Below, piece after piece: positions 8,738 to 16,950 of a stretch of DNA of 64,000 bases. Source of the stretch: Parazoarcus communis SWub3 = DSM 12120 (GTDB lineage: Bacteria > Pseudomonadota > Gammaproteobacteria > Burkholderiales > Rhodocyclaceae). The number at the start of each line of letters is the position of its first letter. Position 1 is the stretch's first letter. The notes below the pieces were generated by a model, which saw nothing but the letters and a program-made list of their open reading frames with translations, ran no database searches and was not told where the DNA came from. The stretch spans positions 62,001-126,000 of the forward strand of contig NZ_QKOE01000001.1 in the NCBI RefSeq assembly GCF_003226565.1, given 5' to 3'. The translations under genes and the position numbers were made by a program.

Positions 8738-9754
8738 TTATAGCTTCATGCCAGTCTTTTCGGCGATCTTCGCTGCAAGGCTCTTGAAGTCCCTTTTCGC
8801 ATCCGAGACTGCATTGGCGTGACTACCAATGGCCCCGTCCGCTGAGGTGAGATTAAAAATGGGTTTGCGATATTCCTGAGCCATGGGTATCAGGCTACGG
8901 TAGTGCTTGATAGTTGCAAGGCAGTACGGATCGTCCTCCTGCCTCATATTCTCCACCGGCTCTTCATTCAGAATATCCCTTCGATAGACTGCCGGAATCC
9001 TCTGCACCCACTTGTCGTAGGCCCTAACCGGACGGTCAAGCCGAACGCCATGCTGTTGACACAAGTAACCTATGGGCATCATCCGACCAACAGGGAGCCG
9101 GAAGTCGGGGTACATGGACCTATCGGTGCTGTCGCGCCAGTTTTCCAGTCGCTTCTGCCAAAGACTCTTCCAACTTTTCAGCGTTGGTCCCAAGTTGCTC
9201 AAGCCTTGCAGCGAAAAGAGGTCGGCCCCGAGAGGGATGGCGACATAATCGGTTGCCAACAGTACTGAACGATTAATAGCGCCTAAATTAGGACCAATAT
9301 CGACAAGAATTATGTCAGCCTGAACCTTTTCTACCGCCATTTGCATGACTTGCCAGAAAGACGTCAGGATCCGCATGGGGCGGTATAAATTATTGTCTCC
9401 CATGCTAGCTGGCCATTCCGCCGAGAGCGCATCCTCAAAGCTCGATAACGCGACGTCACCCGGTAGCAGATAGAGATCCGTAGCGATGTTTTGCAAGACC
9501 GGAGGGACAATATCTCCTACGCCTGTTAGCGGCTTGACGCACTGGTAAATCGTTGAACCCGGATGGCGCTCAGTCCATAGCTGTTCAATCCGATCTTCAT
9601 CCAGAAACGCGGCTGTAAGGTTTGCCTGCGGGTCCAAGTCCACGATTACCACTCGCTTACGAAGACTCGCAAACATCCACGCTAGATGATATATGAGAGA
9701 GGTCTTTCCTACCCCTCCCTTGTTGTTAAAGAAAGTTAATACTGGTGCGTTCAC
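8738..9754 (-). CDS. ParA/MinD-type ATPase
   Basis: 338-residue P-loop ATPase of the ParA superfamily. It has the deviant Walker A NNKGGVGKTS (residues about 10-19), the A' motif DLDPQANLT and the Walker B-like ILVDIGPNLGAINR. About 100 residues after the core are unlike plasmid ParA. No ParB or parS-like neighbour is present. Its start overlaps the stop of the AlbA_2 protein by four bases (9751-9754), so the two are translated together. Lower GC than the flanks suggests transfer. The pair resembles an accessory, possibly defence-related, module rather than a partition system; that is inference. Confidence 0.85.
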   Translation of the reverse strand: MNAPVLTFFNNKGGVGKTSLIYHLAWMFASLRKRVVIVDLDPQANLTAAFLDEDRIEQLWTERHPGSTIYQCVKPLTGVGDIVPPVLQNIATDLYLLPGDVALSSFEDALSAEWPASMGDNNLYRPMRILTSFWQVMQMAVEKVQADIILVDIGPNLGAINRSVLLATDYVAIPLGADLFSLQGLSNLGPTLKSWKSLWQKRLENWRDSTDRSMYPDFRLPVGRMMPIGYLCQQHGVRLDRPVRAYDKWVQRIPAVYRRDILNEEPVENMRQEDDPYCLATIKHYRSLIPMAQEYRKPIFNLTSADGAIGSHANAVSDAKRDFKSLAAKIAEKTGMKL

Positions 9755-10959
9755 GATTTTCTTCTCAGCAGGCAGACTACTGCACTCTGGTTAGTCAAGA
9801 ATTCAGGGGGTGGATTTCCATTTACTTCCATCACTCGTCGTGCCGTGGCAATGCCTCGGCCAAAGGACTGAATAAATCCAAAAGTTTTCAAGACATCCGC
9901 AATATTAGGGTTCCGATAGTCGGTGATGCCTGGGGCGCCAAAGTTCTCACTGGTAACGTTGCCGTAAGGACCGCCAGGACTATTTATCTCGATCCGATCA
10001 TTGAACCAGTACACCCGAATTGGCGTGTTAGTCCCTTCGTAAACGCGATGGAGCACCGCGTTATATAGGATTTGCTGAAGCGCTGCCTGAGGGTATGGCG
10101 TGTCAATTTGATGGGTGGCTGCTGCAGTTATGTCGACAGCGGTCCGATTGTGGGCCTTGAGCTTTTCCTCTGCGCGCCGAAGCATCTCTACAATCCCGCC
10201 ACCGATTTCTTCTTCGTCAATGACGGGGTCTGCAAGCTCGACTCCATCAATTCTGAGAAACTGAACATATGCTCCAGGCAGGAAGTCCTGAGGACTCTTT
10301 CCGATTGCCAACAATCCCATTAAGGTCGGAGTGGTTTCCGTCGGGGAGACAATCATGCGACATGAGGCTAGACGTTCTTCATAGCTGCGCCCATTGGCCT
10401 CAAGCACGTCTTCTGCAAAGGCTTGCGGCAAATACTCGTTCTCGAAGATACTTTTCGAAAGATCGGTAAGCTTTGCCGTCGGCACAGGGTAAATATCGAA
10501 GGGCAGGTTCTTGAAACGACGCCTTTCATTAAGGATCCGCTCCTCCTGCTCGTTTGCTAACGCTCGACGAGGACCCGTGCGAATCCAGATTCGACCATCG
10601 TACTTCACGGGAGGCATATCGGACGGCATGACGGTCACAACGGCGACCTCGGCACCTTTAAGCACACGCTTTTCCACAGAAAGTACTGGCAAAGGAAGAA
10701 TATTGCCGTCAGTCTTCATATCTGCGAGCGACATCAGCAATTGATCCGTCACGTCAAGGCCACTCGGCTCCCCGTTATCCTTGACTCCAATGAACAAGAC
10801 TCCTGGCCGACTGTGGCCGGGCAAATCGTTGGCAAATGCACAAACTGCTTGTCGCGCCTTTTTGGGGACGTCCCCCTTGAATGATTCCTTGCGCTCAGCA
10901 CGATCAGACTCAAGGTCCTCCAGGAGATTCACCAGTTCGTGATCGTTTAGTCGCTGCAT
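9751..10959 (-). CDS. Schlafen/AlbA_2 domain plus HATPase_c_4 protein (RecG-like putative regulator)
   Basis: 402-residue protein. Residues about 15-130 form an AlbA_2 domain (ESFKGDVPKKARQAVCAFANDLPG, GVLFIGVKDNGEPSGLDV, PPVKYDGRIWIRTGPR). Residues about 270-380 resemble the C-terminal HATPase_c_4 region (QILYNAVLHRVYEG, DRIEINSPGG, FGRGIATARRVM). Proteins of this build are called ATP-binding proteins or putative transcriptional regulators, and some Schlafen-like domains act as RNases. The gene is first of a two-gene unit with the ParA-like ATPase. A possible -10 AATAAT lies about 15-25 bases upstream. Function not known. Confidence 0.83.
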   Translation of the reverse strand: MQRLNDHELVNLLEDLESDRAERKESFKGDVPKKARQAVCAFANDLPGHSRPGVLFIGVKDNGEPSGLDVTDQLLMSLADMKTDGNILPLPVLSVEKRVLKGAEVAVVTVMPSDMPPVKYDGRIWIRTGPRRALANEQEERILNERRRFKNLPFDIYPVPTAKLTDLSKSIFENEYLPQAFAEDVLEANGRSYEERLASCRMIVSPTETTPTLMGLLAIGKSPQDFLPGAYVQFLRIDGVELADPVIDEEEIGGGIVEMLRRAEEKLKAHNRTAVDITAAATHQIDTPYPQAALQQILYNAVLHRVYEGTNTPIRVYWFNDRIEINSPGGPYGNVTSENFGAPGITDYRNPNIADVLKTFGFIQSFGRGIATARRVMEVNGNPPPEFLTNQSAVVCLLRRKS

Positions 10960-11553
10960 TTCATGTGCCTCAAAGCAATTATTCCCTTAGCGGGTTAAGA
11001 CTGATCGGGGTGCCTTACCTAAGAGCACGACAGCGCTGCTATGTTCAGCGGCTGCGTTGAATACCGCTTTGAACGCGAGGGTTTCTGCTCTCGGTCAAGT
11101 CTACCTGTTCAGGTTACGTTGAGGAACGTTACGGCACAAGAACTATGACCCGGCTAGAACTGCTGAGCCTAATCCGGATGGGCATGGGTAAGTCTTCATC
11201 CAATCTATACTGATCTGGACTGGGGCCGCACCACTACGAAGCCTGCGTTACGCGCCTAGATCGTTGCAGGTATCCGAGTAAGGCGGTCGTTCAACTGCAT
11301 AGCCTGTCCAATCGACGAAGGGCCGCTTCTGGCCGATACCGCCAGTTCGATGAACAAGTGACCTCCTGCCGTTCGACCCGCACTGAACGCCGTGCGGCAG
11401 CTGCCCGCTGTAAAGCCGCCACTCATTCGGCGCAAGCTGAACGGCTCCTCAGGCCGAGCTCCTGTCGCTGGATGATCAGGCCTCCCCCGCAAAAGCCCGA
11501 CGCCGTTCACGCAGATGCAAACCATCCAGCGTTGCCTTGACGCGAAAGATCAA
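10960..11553. other. Gene-poor stretch with a possible AlbA_2 gene remnant
   Basis: 594 bases without a convincing gene. On the + strand a 22-codon frame at 11145-11213 begins MTRLELLSLIRMG, which looks like the start of AlbA_2 proteins (commonly MTRxELLELI...G) but stops at once; it may be the scar of a second such gene. The part from about 11250 to 11540 has GC-rich open frames on both strands with no recognisable protein features. Confidence 0.4.
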
Positions 11554-12162
11554 TCACCACGGCAAGAACTGCGCGACCCGCGAAATCATCTCGGTTGCAA
11601 GCCGGGCGCCGCCCCACCATAGCAGCGCGACCGAAGCGAGTGCGGCCAACGTGACCAGATGGCCCGTCAGCAGCATCAGGCCATCGCGAAGACGCAGCCC
11701 CCACGAGATCAGCACGATGGCAAGTGCCGGCAACACGTTGTCAAAGCTGATGATGGGCACAGGCACCATCATCGACAAACCGGCAAGCGAAAGCATCACC
11801 CCATTTGCCACCCGCGCGGGTCTGTTGCTGAGCGCGAGCATGCGTGGCCGCCCCAGCCGCGCCACTACACCGACGACCCGGTCGACCGCCCGCTTGAGCA
11901 CGGTGACGGCACGGCCGTTGAGCTCGCGCTGAGCCAGCCAGCGCGGTAGCGGCACTGGCTGACCGAGACACAGCCCGAGTGCGATGAACAGGCAGAACGC
12001 CCCCACCGCGGAAGCCATGCCCGGCAAGGCCACCGGAAAGAGCAGCGGCATCGCCAGCATGCTCAACCATACCAGCCGCTGCCGATGGCTCTGGCCGACG
12101 GTGTCGGCCATCGAGCCTCCCAGCGCGGCAAGCTGGGCGTCGGCGATGCGCTCCACGAACAC
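11554..12162 (-). CDS. ExoD family membrane protein
   Basis: Small membrane protein of the ExoD family (exopolysaccharide synthesis protein of Rhizobium), about 200 residues as usual. It has three to four hydrophobic segments (WLSMLAMPLLFPVALPGMAS, VGAFCLFIALGLCLG, VMLSLAGLSMMVPVPIISF, LPALAIVLISWGLRLRDG, LVTLAALASVALLWWGG) separated by a basic amphipathic loop. The frame is open further upstream, but that part overlaps the divergent kinase promoter and does not look like ExoD. I chose GTG at 12162, preceded by AGGGAG; GTG 12222 and ATG 12111 are alternatives. Molecular role unclear. Confidence 0.75.
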   Translation of the reverse strand: MFVERIADAQLAALGGSMADTVGQSHRQRLVWLSMLAMPLLFPVALPGMASAVGAFCLFIALGLCLGQPVPLPRWLAQRELNGRAVTVLKRAVDRVVGVVARLGRPRMLALSNRPARVANGVMLSLAGLSMMVPVPIISFDNVLPALAIVLISWGLRLRDGLMLLTGHLVTLAALASVALLWWGGARLATEMISRVAQFLPW

Positions 12163-12434
12163 CCTCCGTCGCTCCCTGGAACAAGCGGACCGGCTTTGCG
12201 AGGCAAGAAACTTGTCTGTCACGATGCTACAGATTCCCCCAATCAACCAGACCGGAGCCGACATGCGCTGATCGAGCTGCCGGCACATTTGGATGGTCAG
12301 ACGCGAATCAGCACTTGCCGGTTCCCCGTCCGGCCGCTCGCCCGGTGCATCGTGCCACAGGACAGGCACATCAAACCATGGCAGCATGCAGACACGCTCG
12401 ATGATGCTGTCACCCGGAGGCCACCGATAAGGAC

Positions 12435-13469
12435 ATGACCGATTGTTTACCCACCGAGCGGGATGGCGCGAACGGCGCATGGCGCGGCTGCCCGCCGGCT
12501 CCCGCCATTGACCCGGCATCGCCCTTGCTGTTCGTGATCAACGCCTCGGCGGGTGCCCTGGACCTCGATGCCAAACGCGCGGTCATCCAGGCTGCCCTGG
12601 CCAGCCACGGACGCAAGGGCGAGTTGCTGAGCTGCAACCCAGGCAATCTGGCACAGGTAGCCACCGCGGCAGCGGTGCGGGCGCTGGAGCGCAATACTGC
12701 GGTGATTGCAGTTGGCGGCGACGGCAGCCTCAACACGGTGGCCCAGGCGGCACATGCGGCCGGCTGTGCGATGGGAGTCATTCCGTATGGCACCTTCAAT
12801 TATTTCGCCCGGGCCCACGGCATTCCCACCGAACCATTGGCAGCGGCCCGGCTGTTGCTGGATGCCCGGCCACAGCCGGTGCAGGTCGGTGGCATCAACG
12901 ACCGGGTGTTCCTCGTCAATGCCAGCCTGGGCATCTACCCTGAGCTGCTGCAAGACCGCGAGGCCTTCAAGGCCCGCTTCGGACGCAGCCGGTGGGTTGC
13001 CTTCATCGCCGCATGCAACACCCTGCTGCGCGCCCAACGCCGGCTGCGCCTGCACATCGACACCGGCATCGACGTCCGTGATCTGCAGACCCTGACACTG
13101 TTCATCGGCAACAATCCACTGCAGTTGCAGCAGTTTGGCGCCGAACCGGCTGACACCCTTGCCGGCACGCCGGGCGACGGCAGCCTGGCGGCACTGGTGC
13201 TACGCCCCATCGGCACGGTGGCGATGATCCGCTTGATGTTGCACGGCGCCATGGGCCGGCTGGGTGAAGCGGCCGGGATCGAGAGCTTCGAGTTCCTGAG
13301 CATGGTGGTGAAACCCCGGCTGTCACGCGGTCACAGGACCGTCAAGATCGCTTTTGATGGCGAGGTTGCACGCATGCGCACCCCCATCGACATCCGTGTG
13401 CTGGATCAACCCTTGTACCTGCTCAAGGCACCTGCAAGCACAAGCGCCACGCGCCCACCCGGACCATGA
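12435..13469 (+). CDS. Diacylglycerol kinase-family lipid kinase
   Basis: 344-residue enzyme with the DAGK catalytic domain: LLFVINASAGALD near residue 31, the nucleotide motif AVGGDGSLNTVAQAAH (residues about 95-110), GVIPYGTFNYFARAHGIP, and a C-terminal half with NASLGIYPELLQ, as in YegS/BmrU/LCB5-like kinases. It phosphorylates diacylglycerol or a related membrane lipid. AAGGAC precedes the ATG. One base separates its stop from the metallophosphoesterase ATG, so the two are coupled. It is divergent from exoD. Substrate is inference. Confidence 0.88.
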   Translation: MTDCLPTERDGANGAWRGCPPAPAIDPASPLLFVINASAGALDLDAKRAVIQAALASHGRKGELLSCNPGNLAQVATAAAVRALERNTAVIAVGGDGSLNTVAQAAHAAGCAMGVIPYGTFNYFARAHGIPTEPLAAARLLLDARPQPVQVGGINDRVFLVNASLGIYPELLQDREAFKARFGRSRWVAFIAACNTLLRAQRRLRLHIDTGIDVRDLQTLTLFIGNNPLQLQQFGAEPADTLAGTPGDGSLAALVLRPIGTVAMIRLMLHGAMGRLGEAAGIESFEFLSMVVKPRLSRGHRTVKIAFDGEVARMRTPIDIRVLDQPLYLLKAPASTSATRPPGP

Positions 13470-13470
13470 C

Positions 13471-14292
13471 ATGAGCGTGATACTGCAGATCTCCGATACC
13501 CATTTCGGCACCGAACGGGCCGCGGTGGTCGAGGCCCTGGTGACGCTGGCCCTGCAGCAGCGCCCCACGCTGGTGGTGCTGTCGGGTGATATCACCCAAC
13601 GCGCGACGTCCGCACAGTTCCGTGCCGCCAAAGCCTTCGTCGATCGTCTGGGCGCACCTGTTCTGGCGGTGCCGGGAAACCATGACATCGACCTGTTCAA
13701 CCTGTGGACGCGAATGACCCGACCCTATGCCCGTTATGCCAGGGTGTTCGGCACAGACCTGGAGCCGGTGCACACCTCGCCAGACCTGCTTGTGATCGGC
13801 GTCAATACCACCCGCAGCTGGCGACACCGCAACGGCGAGCTCTCCGGCAAGCAGATCGGTCGCGTCAGCGGCCTGCTGGCCACGGCTCACCCCGGGCAAC
13901 TGCGCGTGGTGGTGGTGCATCAGCCAATCGCCGTTCCGAGGACCGTGAAGCGGACCCCACTGCTGCGCGGCCATCGTGCGGCGCTCAAGGCCTGGTCCGC
14001 AGCGGGCGCCGATCTGATCATGGGGGGTCACATCCACCTGCCCTACACCCTGGAGGTGCACGGACTGGCACGCCCGCTATGGGTGCTGCAGGCCGGCACC
14101 GCCATCTCGTCTCGCACCCGCCCCAACGCATCCAATTCGGTTAACATCCTGCGCTGGGGCGAGCATGAGGATCACCGCCACTGCCTGATCGAACGCTGGG
14201 ACTATGCCCTTACTGCACGCGCCTTCATTCACAGCACAACCGACACCATCTGGCCGGAGCGCGTCTGGCCACCCCGCACCCGGGACGGTTGA
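13471..14292 (+). CDS. Calcineurin-like metallophosphoesterase
   Basis: 273-residue enzyme with all class motifs of the binuclear metal fold: ISDTHFG (residues 6-12), LSGDIT, VPGNHDID, VVVVHQPI and GGHIHLP. Related proteins include CpdA (cAMP phosphodiesterase) and UDP-2,3-diacylglucosamine hydrolase-like enzymes. The frame extends upstream within the kinase gene, but the ATG at 13471 lies exactly before the conserved first strand. Tight pairing with a lipid kinase suggests it acts on a phospholipid head group or counteracts the kinase; this is inference. Confidence 0.87.
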   Translation: MSVILQISDTHFGTERAAVVEALVTLALQQRPTLVVLSGDITQRATSAQFRAAKAFVDRLGAPVLAVPGNHDIDLFNLWTRMTRPYARYARVFGTDLEPVHTSPDLLVIGVNTTRSWRHRNGELSGKQIGRVSGLLATAHPGQLRVVVVHQPIAVPRTVKRTPLLRGHRAALKAWSAAGADLIMGGHIHLPYTLEVHGLARPLWVLQAGTAISSRTRPNASNSVNILRWGEHEDHRHCLIERWDYALTARAFIHSTTDTIWPERVWPPRTRDG

Positions 14293-14333
14293 CTGCAAAC
14301 CGGCCACGCACGCATCAAGCCGTTCAATGGCGT

Positions 14334-15755
14334 TCAGTCGCTGCCGGCCCTCGCCTTCATCTGCCAGGCGGCGACCAACGCCAAGCCGAAGCACCCCGCC
14401 AACAGCATGAAAGCTTCCGCATAGGCGAGTGCAAGATCTGCCGCCTCACCATGCGTCATGGTGCGCCACTCGACGAACACCGCAACAATGGCCACCCCCA
14501 GCACACCACCAAACTGACGGGTGTAGTTGCTGACCATTGCGGCCTGCCCATAGTGCGAGGCTGTCACACGACTGAGCGAAGCGACGGTCAGCGCAGGAAT
14601 GGTCAGGCCAAGGCCAAGACGCCCCAGCAGACTGTAGGCCACGACCTCCTCATAGCTGATGGCACCGCCGCGCAGTGCATAGGGCACGAACGACACACCG
14701 AACAGCGCCAGGCCGATCATCGTGATCCAGCGCGGGTCATAGCGATCGGCAAGCAGCCCGCCAGCGGGAATCGCAAGTGCCAGCAGCAGGCCGGAAGGCA
14801 GCAGGGCGAGCCCGGCAAGGGTCGCATCGTAGCCAAGCGCATTGAGCAGGAACACCGGGATCAGGTAGGTGGAAGCGTACAGGCCAAAGCCATAACTCAC
14901 GCCCACCACCGCGCCCATGGTAAAGCAGCGCTCACGGAACAAGCCCAACCCGACAATGGGATGACTGACACGCCCGGCATGACGCACAAACCCGATGACG
15001 CACAGCACGCTCAAGGCCAGCACCGCCAACGTCCAGACCCCGGTTGGCCCGTACTGCCGGAGGCTGGCAATGAAATCGATTGCCAGCAAGGAGGCTGCGC
15101 ACAGCAGGCCGACACCCAGCCAGTCGAACGGATGGGGTGCAGCTGACGCAGCGCGGGGCAACAGGCGCAGGCCAAGCCCACCCGCCAGTACGCAGAATGG
15201 CAGGCTCATCAGGAAGATCGCCGGCCAGCCGAAATGATCGAGCAGCACGCCGGCCACGGAAGGGGCCACGGCCGGGGCCAGCACGATGCCAAAGCCCAGC
15301 AGGCCATGTGCCCTGCCCTGACTGCCGGCCGGAAACAGGCGCATCACCAGCAGCATCGGCAAGGGCTGCAGCAGGCCGGCGGCCACACCCTGCACAACAC
15401 GCATCGCGACCAGAAAACCAAACCCTTCGGCCAGCGCACCCGCAATGCTGCTCAGGGCGAGCAGCAGGTTGGCCCCCAGGAACAAGCGGCGAAAGCCGAC
15501 TCGGTCAAGCAGCCACGGCGTCGGCAACATGGCCACCGTGAGCGCGGCCAGAAAGCCGGTGACCGCCCACTGCACCCGATCCTGCCCCAGATCGAAATGC
15601 TGCCCGAGTGCCGGCACAGCAACGTTGAAGCTGCTGGTGGCAAGCACGGCGGCAATGGTCGCCAACGCAACCACAGCCAGCGCCAGCCACTTGTAGGCGG
15701 CACCGTACTGCGCATGCAGCGATTCGAGTGTGGGCGCTTCAGTCAGCCCGCGCAT
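14334..15755 (-). CDS. MFS transporter, DHA2 (14-TM drug/H+ antiporter) type
   Basis: 473-residue inner-membrane protein with about 14 hydrophobic segments. VALATIAAVLATSSFNVAVPAL is helix 1 and VQGVAAGLLQPLPMLLVMRLFP with a nearby GRAHGLLGFGIVLAPAVAPSVAG is the drug-antiporter motif C region, as in EmrB/QacA. It starts 33 bases after the stop of an acyl-CoA dehydrogenase on the same strand and may be the last gene of the side-chain operon. Export of toxic steroid intermediates or of the substrate itself is a reasonable guess. Confidence 0.86.
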   Translation of the reverse strand: MRGLTEAPTLESLHAQYGAAYKWLALAVVALATIAAVLATSSFNVAVPALGQHFDLGQDRVQWAVTGFLAALTVAMLPTPWLLDRVGFRRLFLGANLLLALSSIAGALAEGFGFLVAMRVVQGVAAGLLQPLPMLLVMRLFPAGSQGRAHGLLGFGIVLAPAVAPSVAGVLLDHFGWPAIFLMSLPFCVLAGGLGLRLLPRAASAAPHPFDWLGVGLLCAASLLAIDFIASLRQYGPTGVWTLAVLALSVLCVIGFVRHAGRVSHPIVGLGLFRERCFTMGAVVGVSYGFGLYASTYLIPVFLLNALGYDATLAGLALLPSGLLLALAIPAGGLLADRYDPRWITMIGLALFGVSFVPYALRGGAISYEEVVAYSLLGRLGLGLTIPALTVASLSRVTASHYGQAAMVSNYTRQFGGVLGVAIVAVFVEWRTMTHGEAADLALAYAEAFMLLAGCFGLALVAAWQMKARAGSD

Positions 15756-15788
15756 GCACTGCCCTATACCGGTCCGGCACGGATGCGC

Positions 15789-16937
15789 CTACTGCGGGCT
15801 CAGTTCGCCGAAACGCTGTACATGGAAGTCCCCATCGCCCAAGCTGGCCTGAGCAACGCGGATACGCTTCAGGTACAGGCCGACGTCCAGCTCGTCAGTG
15901 ACGCCCATGCCGCCATGCATCTGTACCGCCTCGCGACTGATGCGATGTGCAACCTCGCCCGCCTTCCATTTTGCCAGGCTGGCCATGCGTGCACGGGCCG
16001 CAGCATCGAGCGCGGGATCGTCCAGCGCAGCCAGCCCGGCCATCACCGTACTGCGTGCAAGCTGCAGCTGGGCAAAACACCATGCTGCACGGTGCTGCAA
16101 GGCCTGAAAGCTGCCAATCGGCACATCAAACTGCACCCGCGTCTTCAGGTACTCGACTGTCGCGTCAAACAGGCTTTGCGTGGCGCCCAGCAGTTCGGCA
16201 GCCAGACAGACGCGCCCCCGGTCCAGGGCCGCGTCGAGTGCCTGGAATCCCTCACCCTCGACCCCCAGCAGCGTCGCTGCAGCAAGGCGCACGTCCTGCA
16301 GCACGAGATTGGCGTGATTGCGCGCATCCAGGGTCTTCATGGCTGACACCTGCAAGCCCGGCGCACCGGCCGGCACGAGGAACAGGCTGATGCCTGCACG
16401 CTCGCCCGCCAGTCCGCCGGTGCGTGCGGCAACGACGAAGGCATCCGCCCCAATGCCGTCGGCGACGAACGCCTTGGCGCCATTGAGCACGTAGTCCTCT
16501 CCGTCACGCGTCGCGGTCAAGGCAACGGCGGCGGGGTCATGGCGCGGCTGCTCGTCAAGCGCCAGCGCAATCCGCTTTTCACCAGCAATCAGCGCCGCCA
16601 TCCATTCGGCCTGCTGCGCCGCGGAACCGGCCAGCTCGATCACACCACCGCCGAGCACGACGCTCGACAACAGCGGCGAGGCCGACAGGTTGCGGCCAAT
16701 CTGTTCGAATACCGCCCCCAGTCCCTTGCAACCAAAGGCCAGGCCGCCAACCGCCTCGGGGAAGGGGATGGCGCTCCAGCCCATATCGACCATCTCGCGC
16801 CACAGCGCGGCGTCAAAACCCTCGGCTACGCCCGCATCACGCAGCTTGCGCTGGGCGGCGACCGGGCTTTTCGCCATCAGGAACTCGGCGGCTGTGTCGG
16901 CCAGCAGTTGCTGCTCTTCGGAATAAACCAGACTCAT
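15789..16937 (-). CDS. Acyl-CoA dehydrogenase, probable non-catalytic subunit
   Basis: 382-residue acyl-CoA dehydrogenase-fold flavoprotein. The general architecture is intact (GKSP/FAD region, TRVQFDVPIGSFQALQH, HGGMGVTDELDVGLYLKRI). However, the helix-G position that carries the base in isovaleryl-type enzymes is Gly (LDRGRVCLAAELLG), and the MCAD-type YEG position near the end is GDGDFH. In mycobacterial steroid dehydrogenases (ChsE1-ChsE2, ChsE4-ChsE5), one subunit of the alpha2-beta2 tetramer lacks the base. I infer this is such a partner of the next upstream gene, 13 bases away. Substrate would be a steroid side-chain acyl-CoA. Confidence 0.85.
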   Translation of the reverse strand: MSLVYSEEQQLLADTAAEFLMAKSPVAAQRKLRDAGVAEGFDAALWREMVDMGWSAIPFPEAVGGLAFGCKGLGAVFEQIGRNLSASPLLSSVVLGGGVIELAGSAAQQAEWMAALIAGEKRIALALDEQPRHDPAAVALTATRDGEDYVLNGAKAFVADGIGADAFVVAARTGGLAGERAGISLFLVPAGAPGLQVSAMKTLDARNHANLVLQDVRLAAATLLGVEGEGFQALDAALDRGRVCLAAELLGATQSLFDATVEYLKTRVQFDVPIGSFQALQHRAAWCFAQLQLARSTVMAGLAALDDPALDAAARARMASLAKWKAGEVAHRISREAVQMHGGMGVTDELDVGLYLKRIRVAQASLGDGDFHVQRFGELSPQ

Positions 16938-16950
16938 GACGCGCTGCTCC

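Noticed and set aside
8738-9754. Plasmid or chromosome partition locus
   Set aside because: ParA-type motifs are clear, but no ParB-like gene or parS-like repeats are nearby; the coupled partner is an AlbA_2 protein.
11256-11540. Open frames of 60-90 codons on both strands
   Set aside because: Composition-driven, Arg/Ser/Pro-rich, no ribosome site and no recognisable fold.
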